A stretch of 64,000 nt of DNA from NCBI RefSeq assembly GCF_000338275.1, contig NZ_ANMR01000017.1, positions 1-64,000 on the forward strand, written 5' to 3'. Every line of letters starts with the position of its first letter. Position 1 is the stretch's first letter. The position numbers were made by a program, and so were the translations under genes. This document shows positions 57,171-64,000 of this stretch, one piece after another. The DNA is from Staphylococcus xylosus NJ. GTDB lineage: Bacteria > Bacillota > Bacilli > Staphylococcales > Staphylococcaceae. The notes below the pieces were generated by a model that worked only from the letters and a program-made list of their open reading frames with translations, did not search any database and was not told the DNA's origin.

Positions 57171-59270
57171 ATGAATAGTACAACTTTGTGTATCCACGAA
57201 TTTCTAAACACTCATACACAACGATGTATACATCAAGTCATACTTTTATTTTCATTAAACAATAAGTTAGATGTTACCTTAAATGGCCATCAAATATCTG
57301 CTAAAAACCATATCATTATTATAAATCACAATGATTTATATCACATTTCAGATTCCGAACAAGTAGTAGAAATGTGTATACCTGTCCAACAATTCACAAA
57401 AACAATTAAAAGTTTTTTCAACTTTTACTATAACTACAAGTTATTAAATTCCAATGAATACCTTAAGTTCCAAATCTTAACGATGATTCAACAGTTGAGT
57501 CAATGCGGACCTACTGAGCCACCTATACTCAATGAAATTATAACTATAATTAATAAGGAGGCAAAAATAGAACATGACTTTACTTATGTTCCATCTATAT
57601 GCACAGAAAACACCTTATTAAATGATATAACTGAGTTTATAAAAGCTCATGTTACCCAATCACTTTCCTCCAAAGATGTTTCGAGCACTTTTTATATTTC
57701 TGCGCCTTATATTTCTATATTGTTTAAGAAATATTTAGGTATTAGCTTTAAACATTATATAACTAGTCTTAAGATTGCTTTATCACTCGCTGATCTTATT
57801 CAAACGAAACACGCAATTTATCATATATCTGAACATTATGGATTCAATCATTATTCAAATTATATCCATCAATTTAAATTTTTCTTAAATATGACACCTA
57901 ATGAATTTAGAAAATCAATACATGCTTCACATCAAAACAATATTGTACTAATCAATAATGATTTGGATAGATTCAAGCCCCAAATTGATTTAATAACTAA
58001 AGAAAAGCCTGTTTCATCAAATCAATTACAAATTGATACCAAGCGATTAAATTTTAAGGATTTGGCAAAACCTCCTACTATTTTTATTCATATAGATAGT
58101 TTAATGGATATTATTCAGTCTGACTTTAATTCTAAATTCAGTTTTAAAGATTTAACTGATGCCTATGTATTAATTAATAATATTAAAAATCTCTCTTTAG
58201 AAAATTTAAGTCTCACTGGTATGATTGATTTTGTTGATTCACTATTCTCTGATTATATCGGTATCGCGCTAAGAATAAAATCTATGACACAGTTTGATTT
58301 TGTCGAAAGCTTAATATTACAATTTTTAAAATTTAAACCAAAATATGCAAAATATCAGCAGAATTACAATTTCCTAATTCTCTTTGATACCTCTCATTTA
58401 TCATTAAACGAAGTTAATCGATTATATATTAAAATTAAAAATCTGAACTTTAATATAAAAATGGCTATTACCATCGAAGGTGTAATTAACCAGGTTAATT
58501 CTTTAAAAAATGCTTTCACACTACTCCACAGGTTTAACTTTGATTATCATTTTATCGATATAGAGCAAGCACAAGTTCGAAATTTATTAAATAAAAAAGG
58601 AGAGGGTTTTAATAATTCAATGAGTTATTACGATTACTTTAGTAAAGTAATCAAAGCTTCACATATTGATACATCAAAGTTTGTATACACAAAACTTACA
58701 AAGCAATGCTTCAAGTTTTACGAAGAAAGCCATCCTTTAGAAATAGCTGATTTAATGTGTCATATTCTTATCTTATTAAATAGAGGTTGCGGTGTAGGGT
58801 ACGAATTAATGCGTAAAGAGAAAGCTGATGTCGCTTTGATGAATAGTCATGGCATTTATGAACCCCTAACGTATATATATCAATTCATTAGACATTTTAT
58901 AGGCAAACCAGTTTCTATCCATAAAAACTTTATTATACTAAAGGAAAAAGAAGAAATTCATTTACTTTTATTCAATTCCATAAACCGTCGTACTTCACCA
59001 AAAGAAGTACTTAATCTTAGCTTAAAACAAACTATATTAAATTCAAAAGTCACATTGTTCATACAGACATTAAATCGAGAACATGGATTTATTGACTATG
59101 CATTACCACCTTCATTTAATGACATATATATTGAAAGATCATTATTACGATATATTGAACAATCCACTATACCAAAAGCAGAAATTAGACAGTTTACAGA
59201 ATTTAAAAATAGCTTAGAATTTATTTTGCATCATGATGAACTAAAATATATTCGTATATTACCTTCTTAA
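57171..59270 (+). CDS. rsp: Rsp-like AraC family regulator
   Basis: A 699-residue regulator. The helix-turn-helix pair of AraC type lies near residues 150-250 (SLSSKDVSSTFYISAPYISILFK and the second part HYSNYIHQFKFFLNMTPNEFRKS), after an N-terminal cupin-like segment. The 440-residue C-terminal part looks like a degenerate glycosidase-like region. Length and order match S. aureus Rsp, a repressor of surface proteins and activator of agr; Rbf is the other large relative. It lies 1.4 kb upstream of sarZ, as in S. aureus from memory. AGGAGT lies before the ATG. Confidence 0.85.
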   Translation: MNSTTLCIHEFLNTHTQRCIHQVILLFSLNNKLDVTLNGHQISAKNHIIIINHNDLYHISDSEQVVEMCIPVQQFTKTIKSFFNFYYNYKLLNSNEYLKFQILTMIQQLSQCGPTEPPILNEIITIINKEAKIEHDFTYVPSICTENTLLNDITEFIKAHVTQSLSSKDVSSTFYISAPYISILFKKYLGISFKHYITSLKIALSLADLIQTKHAIYHISEHYGFNHYSNYIHQFKFFLNMTPNEFRKSIHASHQNNIVLINNDLDRFKPQIDLITKEKPVSSNQLQIDTKRLNFKDLAKPPTIFIHIDSLMDIIQSDFNSKFSFKDLTDAYVLINNIKNLSLENLSLTGMIDFVDSLFSDYIGIALRIKSMTQFDFVESLILQFLKFKPKYAKYQQNYNFLILFDTSHLSLNEVNRLYIKIKNLNFNIKMAITIEGVINQVNSLKNAFTLLHRFNFDYHFIDIEQAQVRNLLNKKGEGFNNSMSYYDYFSKVIKASHIDTSKFVYTKLTKQCFKFYEESHPLEIADLMCHILILLNRGCGVGYELMRKEKADVALMNSHGIYEPLTYIYQFIRHFIGKPVSIHKNFIILKEKEEIHLLLFNSINRRTSPKEVLNLSLKQTILNSKVTLFIQTLNREHGFIDYALPPSFNDIYIERSLLRYIEQSTIPKAEIRQFTEFKNSLEFILHHDELKYIRILPS

Positions 59271-59416
59271 CTTTTCATATTTTAATTGCGTTAAACTTAA
59301 CAAGTTTTAAAATATAGTAAAATACATTTAGCTAAAACATGGTTTGTACTTTCGATTGCGTAAATTAAATATTTTAGATATAACAGAAGAAAATAGATAT
59401 AAAGGAGAATTATACT

Positions 59417-59764
59417 TTGAAAAGCAGTAAAGTGTTCGCAATTACTATAAGTGCATTAATGTTAATTATTGCTACTGTATTGATTATTATGATGTTGTCG
59501 AGTGGTCAAAAAGAAACTTATTATGGCTATATGAAAAATGAAACGACCGCCGATAAAATAATTAGTGAAAAAAATCATAAAATAGAAAATGATGTTAAAT
59601 TACCGGCTGAATCAGGGTTTTCTCCTAAAAAAGGAGATTTCGTTAAGCTAATTAAAGCTGAAGGCGATGGCGCTTTTAGTAAAATGGAAGTTGTCGATCA
59701 TGACGACATTCCTCATGGTTTAATGATGAAAATTCACGACATGGATAATAAGAAAGGCATGTAA
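59417..59764 (+). CDS. DUF4889 family anchored protein
   Basis: A 115-residue protein starting at TTG (59417), 8 bases after AAAGGAG. One membrane segment (about 7-28) is followed by an extracellular part with YYGYMKNETTADKI, GFSPKKGDFVKL and DDIPHGLMMKIHDM, the DUF4889 signatures known in staphylococci. TTG is the start because no ATG or GTG has a ribosome binding site nearby. Function unknown. Confidence 0.78.
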   Translation: MKSSKVFAITISALMLIIATVLIIMMLSSGQKETYYGYMKNETTADKIISEKNHKIENDVKLPAESGFSPKKGDFVKLIKAEGDGAFSKMEVVDHDDIPHGLMMKIHDMDNKKGM

Positions 59765-59835
59765 TCTTTGTACTATAACCTCAATGCAAAAACTCATACA
59801 TGCACACCTCTAATAACATGATAATATATAAAAAA

Positions 59836-59882
59836 ATGAGTTAGAGACAGAGACAAATTAATTGTCCCTGTCTCTAACTCAT
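59836..59882. terminator. Bidirectional terminator between DUF4889 and DUF3139 genes
   Basis: A 15-bp perfect stem, continued after a one-base mismatch by five more pairs (59836-59856 with 59862-59882). It contains two GAGACA units and lies between convergent genes. Confidence 0.88.
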
Positions 59883-59899
59883 ATATTAACAATGTATGC

Positions 59900-60259
59900 C
59901 TATTTATCTTTCGGCTTATAATCTTCCTTAAATTCGTTATGTTTAGCATCTTTGATATTTTTATTGGTTTCACTATCAAAACCTTGTACTAAAATACCTT
60001 TAAATGTACTAATTGGTTGCACTGTATACGTATGTTCTGAATCATCTTTAAATTTAACTTGCTTATAATATAAACCCTTTTTAGCACTATACAATGTTTT
60101 CTCGGATTCAATTTTTTCAGTTAAATTTTGTTCGTCCATATAATGATCTACTAGTTCTAAATTTTTATGCCCCTGATATGTTCTCATGCCAAAGAAAAAT
60201 ACAATAGCAATAATCAGTGACAACACTAATAGACCTATGATTTTAAAAAATGTTTTCAT
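59900..60259 (-). CDS. Small anchored protein, probably DUF3139 family
   Basis: A 119-residue protein with one N-terminal membrane segment (about 4-24) and a polar extracellular part with KKGLYYKQVKFKDDSEHTYTVQPI, which fits DUF3139. The ATG at 60259 is chosen over an adjacent in-frame ATG at 60262 because AAAGGAG then has a 7-base spacing. Function unknown. The 385-bp gap to sarZ holds AT-rich sequence and probable promoters only. Confidence 0.68.
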   Translation of the reverse strand: MKTFFKIIGLLVLSLIIAIVFFFGMRTYQGHKNLELVDHYMDEQNLTEKIESEKTLYSAKKGLYYKQVKFKDDSEHTYTVQPISTFKGILVQGFDSETNKNIKDAKHNEFKEDYKPKDK

Positions 60260-60644
60260 CATTAATCTCCTTTAGTTAAAACGATAACTTTCTAACTGAT
60301 AAATGAGTAGTTACGCCCCTCATTAACGCTTTATTACACCTTTATTATATAATAAAACACATAATATTATTAGTATGACTTATTACAAATAATTTATAAA
60401 GTCATATAGACTTTTTGTAACAAAATCTCCTTAAATTAATTTCGAACATAAAATAATTTTTCATCTTCTAAAAGCATACTTTTTTAATTTAAAAGCACTT
60501 CTTATTACAGTACTTTTTCACTATATAGTTTCTAATTTAGTAAACGTTGATAAATATTATTTTTTTAATAGAAAGAGGTGCGCAACTGTTCCTTGACAAC
60601 AACCATAGTTCATAATAAGGTTAAATTTCAAAAGGGGTGATTAA

Positions 60645-61085
60645 ATGGAGGAAAAAGACAGCTACTTAGAAAGACAACTATGTTTTCTTTTTTATGTGTC
60701 TTCTAAAGAAATCATTAAGAAGTATACGTCTTACTTAAAAGAATTCGATTTAACATATACAGGCTATATTGTGCTACTTGCAATTAAGGTAGATGAAAAA
60801 CTCAATATTAAAACGCTTGGTGAACGTGTTTATTTAGATTCAGGGACACTTACACCTTTACTTAAAAAACTTGAGAAAAAAGGCTATGTAACTAGAACAC
60901 GTGAAATTGATGATGAGCGTAACCTACAGATTGCACTTACTGAAAAGGGTGCAAATGTTAAAGAACCACTCTCTAAAATATCAAAACGTGTGTTTAGCGA
61001 ATTCGATATGGACATGGATGAAGCTATTAATCTAAAAGAAACATTACAACACTTCGTTAATAAACATTTTTCTAAAGATATTTAA
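60645..61085 (+). CDS. sarZ: SarZ, MarR/SarA family regulator
   Basis: A 146-residue winged-helix regulator nearly identical in layout to S. aureus Sar[22 protein letters not shown] with the redox-sensing Cys in QLCFLF, the DNA-binding region [25 protein letters not shown] and the wing [19 protein letters not shown]. SarZ acts with oxidation of its single Cys and controls virulence and metabolism. AAAGGGG lies before the ATG. It lies upstream of the hsp20 genes but ends well before their own promoter. Confidence 0.93.
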   Translation: MEEKDSYLERQLCFLFYVSSKEIIKKYTSYLKEFDLTYTGYIVLLAIKVDEKLNIKTLGERVYLDSGTLTPLLKKLEKKGYVTRTREIDDERNLQIALTEKGANVKEPLSKISKRVFSEFDMDMDEAINLKETLQHFVNKHFSKDI

Positions 61086-61253
61086 TCTGTTAGAGGTAAA
61101 GTTAAAGTTAGAAGTTCTAGTTTTCATGTTATTATTTTTGACTTTACTTTCCTCTTACTTAAATCTTTTTATTACGCCCCACCCCATCACAATTCCACCG
61201 ATGTTACTCACTCAATTAAACTAATATTCAGCTCTTTTTTTATTTTCACATGG

Positions 61254-61289
61254 TTTGACTTTGACTTTCTTTGACTAATATATTATACT
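61254..61289 (+). promoter_or_regulatory. CtsR box overlapping the hsp20 promoter
   Basis: TTTGACT occurs three times (61254-61260, 61260-61266, 61270-61276); the last two are 3 bases apart, which is the exact spacing of the CtsR operator (heptad, NNN, heptad). TTGACT at 61261-61266 and TATACT at 61284-61289, 17 bp apart, form a -35/-10 pair overlapped by the operator, 33 bases before the first hsp20 ATG. Confidence 0.85.
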
Positions 61290-61322
61290 GTATTTGTAAG
61301 ATAAAAGGAGAGGTGAATAGAG

Positions 61323-61691
61323 ATGATACAAAGCACTAACAATCTTACTAAAGATTTATTAGAAAGTTTAGTCTCAGACCATCACAATTTCAAAGTAACT
61401 GTATATCAAGCACACGATAGCTATACAGTTGAAGCTGAACTTCCTGGTTATCAAAAAGATGATATTACTATTAATTTCGAACATAAAACATTAACTATAC
61501 TAGCAAAACGTTCATCTGATTTAGAACAGCAAGGTACTTATTTAATTAACGAACGCAATTCTAATAAGCAAAGTAGACAGTTTATCTTTAAACATATAGA
61601 CACAAATAAAATAAAAGCATCTATGAATGACGGCATCTTAACGATAAATCTGCCAATCAAGCAAACAAAAACACAAATTTCAATCGACTAA
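61323..61691 (+). CDS. Hsp20/alpha-crystallin small heat shock protein (first copy)
   Basis: A 122-residue small heat shock protein; the core domain spans about residues 27-118: YTVEAELPGYQKDDITINFEHKTLTILAK and the A-x-x-x-x-G-I-L-T-I motif (ASMNDGILTINLPI). It has a short N-terminal arm, shorter than the second copy. It acts as a holdase. GGAGAGG precedes the ATG, and a CtsR box controls the promoter. The second hsp20 gene follows 27 bases later. Confidence 0.92.
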   Translation: MIQSTNNLTKDLLESLVSDHHNFKVTVYQAHDSYTVEAELPGYQKDDITINFEHKTLTILAKRSSDLEQQGTYLINERNSNKQSRQFIFKHIDTNKIKASMNDGILTINLPIKQTKTQISID

Positions 61692-61718
61692 ATCTAAAAA
61701 TTTAAGGAGAGAGATATA

Positions 61719-62153
61719 ATGGCTTTTGATAAAAAAACGTATAACAATCCATTTTTTGAAGGCGACGCAACTGAGTTATTTAGAGATTTTGGACGTCAAT
61801 TTTTTGAAAACTTTCCTGAAACTTCAAGCATTAAATCAGATGTAAGAGAGTTAGATCGTGCCTTCATAATCGAAGCTGAACTCCCTGGTTTTAAAAAAGA
61901 AAATATTAGTTTACAATTTAAAAATGACACTTTAACAATTGAAGGTAAGCAATCAAATAATACTAAAGAACAAGAAGAAAACGTTCGCATCCTTCATCAA
62001 GAACGGGTTTATAGCGATGTTAAACGTCAATATCCTTTTGACAATATAGATGAAACTGCTATTAAAGCATCGTTTGAAAATGGTATATTAAACGTAACAC
62101 TACCTAAAAAAGACCAAGAAGAACAGTCAGCATCCAATATTCAAATAGATTAA
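61719..62153 (+). CDS. Hsp20/alpha-crystallin small heat shock protein (second copy)
   Basis: A 144-residue small heat shock protein with a longer N-terminal arm (FFEGDATELFRDFGRQFFENF) and the core ELPGFKKENISLQFKNDTLTIEGK, ending with ASFENGILNVTLPKK. AAGGAG lies before the ATG. It is the second gene of the CtsR-controlled pair, and the two are diverged (not a recent copy). The terminator at 62199-62237 ends the operon. Confidence 0.92.
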   Translation: MAFDKKTYNNPFFEGDATELFRDFGRQFFENFPETSSIKSDVRELDRAFIIEAELPGFKKENISLQFKNDTLTIEGKQSNNTKEQEENVRILHQERVYSDVKRQYPFDNIDETAIKASFENGILNVTLPKKDQEEQSASNIQID

Positions 62154-62198
62154 TATAGTCATTTTATTGACTACTGATAATCTTTATAAGATAAATTT

Positions 62199-62237
62199 AA
62201 AAGCTGAAGTTAGATAATCCATCTAACTTCAGCTTTT
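62199..62237. terminator. Bidirectional terminator between hsp20 and narT
   Basis: A perfect 17-bp stem (62199-62215 with 62221-62237) with flanking A and T tracts; it abuts the narT stop. Confidence 0.92.
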
Positions 62238-62238
62238 T

Positions 62239-63405
62239 TTATAATGTCGGATTTAATTTTTCACGTTTCATAATATGAATCATGGTAACTAAAGCAATAA
62301 CTCCGAATATAGCCAATAAGATAAAAGAGAAATGGCTTGTTCCAGTGATACTTGTTACATAAGCTATGACTAATGGTGGGAAGAAACCGCCTAAGCCTCC
62401 CATCATCGAAACAATACCATTAGCTGATCCAGCTTCTTTTCCAAAATAAGTTGGCACGAGCTTAAATATTAAGCCATTACCGACACCTGCGCACATACTA
62501 ATAAGTAAACATCCAATTGTAAATAATAATATATGATCTGATAAACCTAGCGTAATTGCACCTATAATCATTAATATAAAGTCGCAGATTAGTAAAGTTA
62601 CAGCATTAAACTTATCTCCTAACACTCCTCCTAACGGCCTTAGGAAAGTAGCTAATGCGATAAATATCCCTGCTCTTATACCAGCATCAACTTCACTGAT
62701 ACCAAAATTTTGTACTAAGAAATTAGGTAAAAACAATCCAAAAGCTACAAATGAACCAAATGTAATAAAATACCAAAGTGATAAATAATATAACCTTAAA
62801 TCTTTCATCAATATTTTATATTGTTTAACTAAAGGCACTTTAATTTTGGGTTCTTTACTGTCACCTAATAAAAACATAAAAATTGCAAAAAGTACTATGA
62901 CGATTAAATAACCTCTAACTGTTGATTGCCAACCTATGATACCAGCAATCGGAGGCGCTAAGAATGAAGAAATGGCAGTTCCTATATTCCCCATCCCATA
63001 TATACCATTTGCTAATCCTACGCGCTCTTTTGGAAAATATTTAGGTATAGATGTCACACCTACTGAAAATACAGCACCACCTACGCCAAGAAAGAAACCT
63101 GATGCCATTAACATCTTAGGTGATTGTGCATGGCTTAGAAAGTAAATCGGAAATAATAATATAATAAAACTACAAAAGAATACCCATTTCGCACCAATAA
63201 TATTTGTTAAATAACCAAAAGGCACTCTTAAAATAGAACCTAATATAACAGGAATAGCTAAAATAATAGAAAGTTGGCTGCTTGTTATATGTACATCCTG
63301 AGAGATAAAAGGCATTAATGGCGCAATAATACTCCATGCCATGAACCCTACAACAAGACTTAAAGACTGCAATGTTAGTTGAAAACCACCACTTGCTTTG
63401 TTCAT
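62239..63405 (-). CDS. narT: NarT, nitrate transporter (MFS, NNP family)
   Basis: A 388-residue 12-helix transporter of the nitrate/nitrite porter family, equal in length to S. carnosus Nar[45 protein letters not shown] contains the first nitrate signature and [33 protein letters not shown] the second. It imports nitrate for respiration, and the nreC gene to its right fits. GAAGGTGA precedes the ATG at 63405. Confidence 0.93.
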   Translation of the reverse strand: MNKASGGFQLTLQSLSLVVGFMAWSIIAPLMPFISQDVHITSSQLSIILAIPVILGSILRVPFGYLTNIIGAKWVFFCSFIILLFPIYFLSHAQSPKMLMASGFFLGVGGAVFSVGVTSIPKYFPKERVGLANGIYGMGNIGTAISSFLAPPIAGIIGWQSTVRGYLIVIVLFAIFMFLLGDSKEPKIKVPLVKQYKILMKDLRLYYLSLWYFITFGSFVAFGLFLPNFLVQNFGISEVDAGIRAGIFIALATFLRPLGGVLGDKFNAVTLLICDFILMIIGAITLGLSDHILLFTIGCLLISMCAGVGNGLIFKLVPTYFGKEAGSANGIVSMMGGLGGFFPPLVIAYVTSITGTSHFSFILLAIFGVIALVTMIHIMKREKLNPTL

Positions 63406-63590
63406 TCATTTCACCTTCAATTTATAATTTTTTGATAAATTAGGCCAGTATTTGGATATAGTTGAAGTGCTGTATTTCTATATAACAATTATAATTATTA
63501 GCACCGGCGTGATATGAGTAAGTATAAACGTTTCTATTAGCAGAATACTGGCCACATTTTCATTATAAAATCTTTGTGAAAAATTGAACA

Positions 63591-63628
63591 TAAGGATTAT
63601 CCCTTAACAAATACAGGAATTTCCCTAC
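63591..63628. promoter_or_regulatory. Candidate NreC-type sites in the narT-nreC gap
   Basis: TAAGGATTATCCCTTA (63591-63606) is a dyad with half-site GG/CC, and ACAGGAATTTCCCTAC (63613-63628) keeps the CCCTAC half of the published NreC palindrome (GTAGGGN4CCCTAC). Both are imperfect and far (about 190 bp) from the narT start, so this is tentative. The 380-bp gap shows no gene. Confidence 0.35.
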
Positions 63629-63721
63629 TTAATTAAAGGAATTTTATATAAGCAAAATATACTTCTAAATTTAAGTTATTCACCGACTCCTCCTTGTATT
63701 TAATAAGTTCTAATCAACAAG

Positions 63722-63770
63722 AAAGAGCTAACCTACGCCTGAATATTTTAGGCAATTAAGTTAGCTCTTT
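63722..63770 (-). terminator. Terminator after nreC
   Basis: An 11-bp stem (63722-63732 with 63760-63770) with a smaller internal hairpin (63737-63740 with 63750-63753), 16 bases past the nreC stop. On the minus strand it is followed by TTTC. Confidence 0.75.
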
Positions 63771-63785
63771 TATATAAGTACTACT

Positions 63786-64000
63786 TTAAAAATCAATCAA
63801 TTTTTTCTTCATGGCATATTCTACTAATTCTGGCTTTGATTTTAATTCTAATTTTTGCATGATATGTGTTTTATGTGCCTCGACTGTTTTCACAGAAACA
63901 AATAACTTCTCAGCGATATCTTTATTTCCATAACCTTTTGCTATTAAAGGTAATATCTCTATTTCACGCTTTGATAAAATTTTATAAGGATCAGTTGTGG
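63786..64000 (-). CDS. nreC: NreC, nitrate-respiration response regulator (partial, C-terminal)
   Basis: Only the last 71 residues are inside the window. They form the LuxR-type helix-turn-helix, with [39 protein letters not shown] and the end [12 protein letters not shown], which matches staphylococcal NreC. NreC, with the oxygen-sensing kinase NreB, activates narT and the nitrate and nitrite reductase operons under low oxygen. The gene runs off the right edge. Confidence 0.93.
   Translation of the reverse strand, partial: TTDPYKILSKREIEILPLIAKGYGNKDIAEKLFVSVKTVEAHKTHIMQKLELKSKPELVEYAMKKKLIDF

Overview
The window is a contiguous piece of a Staphylococcus chromosome. It is AT-rich, has strong AAGGAGG-type ribosome binding sites, and most genes match staphylococcal families: TcaRAB, HssRS/HrtAB, Rsp, SarZ, NarT and NreC. 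Gene order from mqo to nreC follows what I remember of S. aureus, but about 16.6 kb of other genes sits between the DUF2871 gene and rsp. That block, including a scrA like that of S. xylosus, suggests a coagulase-negative species, perhaps of the S. saprophyticus/xylosus group. The species assignment is an inference only. No rRNA, tRNA, CRISPR array, prophage or intact insertion sequence was seen.

Layout. 0.1-11.7 kb: housekeeping genes (DUF805 protein, DNA glycosylase, NhaC antiporter, a PadR/DUF1700/DUF4097 envelope operon, glutamate symporter, type 2 IPP isomerase, CorA, thioesterase, an alpha/beta hydrolase that lacks its serine). 12-19.2 kb: drug efflux and glycopeptide response (EmrAB-like pump with a divergent TetR regulator, then tcaB, tcaA and tcaR), with a tandem array of structured repeats between tcaA and tcaB. 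19.4-26.1 kb: YdcF protein, heme detoxification (hrtAB divergent from hssRS) and mqo. 26.5-39.5 kb: two cell-wall-type glycosyltransferases flanking lctP, a low-complexity lipoprotein, two acetyltransferases, a quinone reductase-like enzyme, a sugar symporter, and a Fur-controlled iron pair (iruO-like reductase and FhuD-like lipoprotein).

39.6-56.2 kb is accessory metabolism: a sugar-alcohol operon (zinc dehydrogenase, DhaK, DhaL, RpiB-like isomerase) with a divergent DeoR regulator; a YfcC transporter behind two luciferase-like monooxygenases; an SDR enzyme; a Na/phosphate transporter; a YhgE/Pip exporter with a TetR regulator; a second CorA; an IS1182-type remnant; and a sucrose PTS gene. 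56.3-64 kb: a stand-alone amidase, rsp, two small membrane proteins, sarZ, two Hsp20 genes, narT and the 3' end of nreC.

Many regulatory sites can be read directly and agree with their neighbours: an HssR box before hrtB, a Rex box before lctP, a Fur box between iruO and the fhuD-like gene, a CtsR box over the hsp20 promoter, paired LacI-type operators before scrA, paired 19-bp PadR-type sites before the padR operon, and cre-like sites before three carbon genes. Convergent genes are separated by strong bidirectional terminators.

The least explained element is the structured repeat array at 16.77-16.98 kb. Its copies differ in sequence but keep both stems paired, which suggests an undescribed RNA family.
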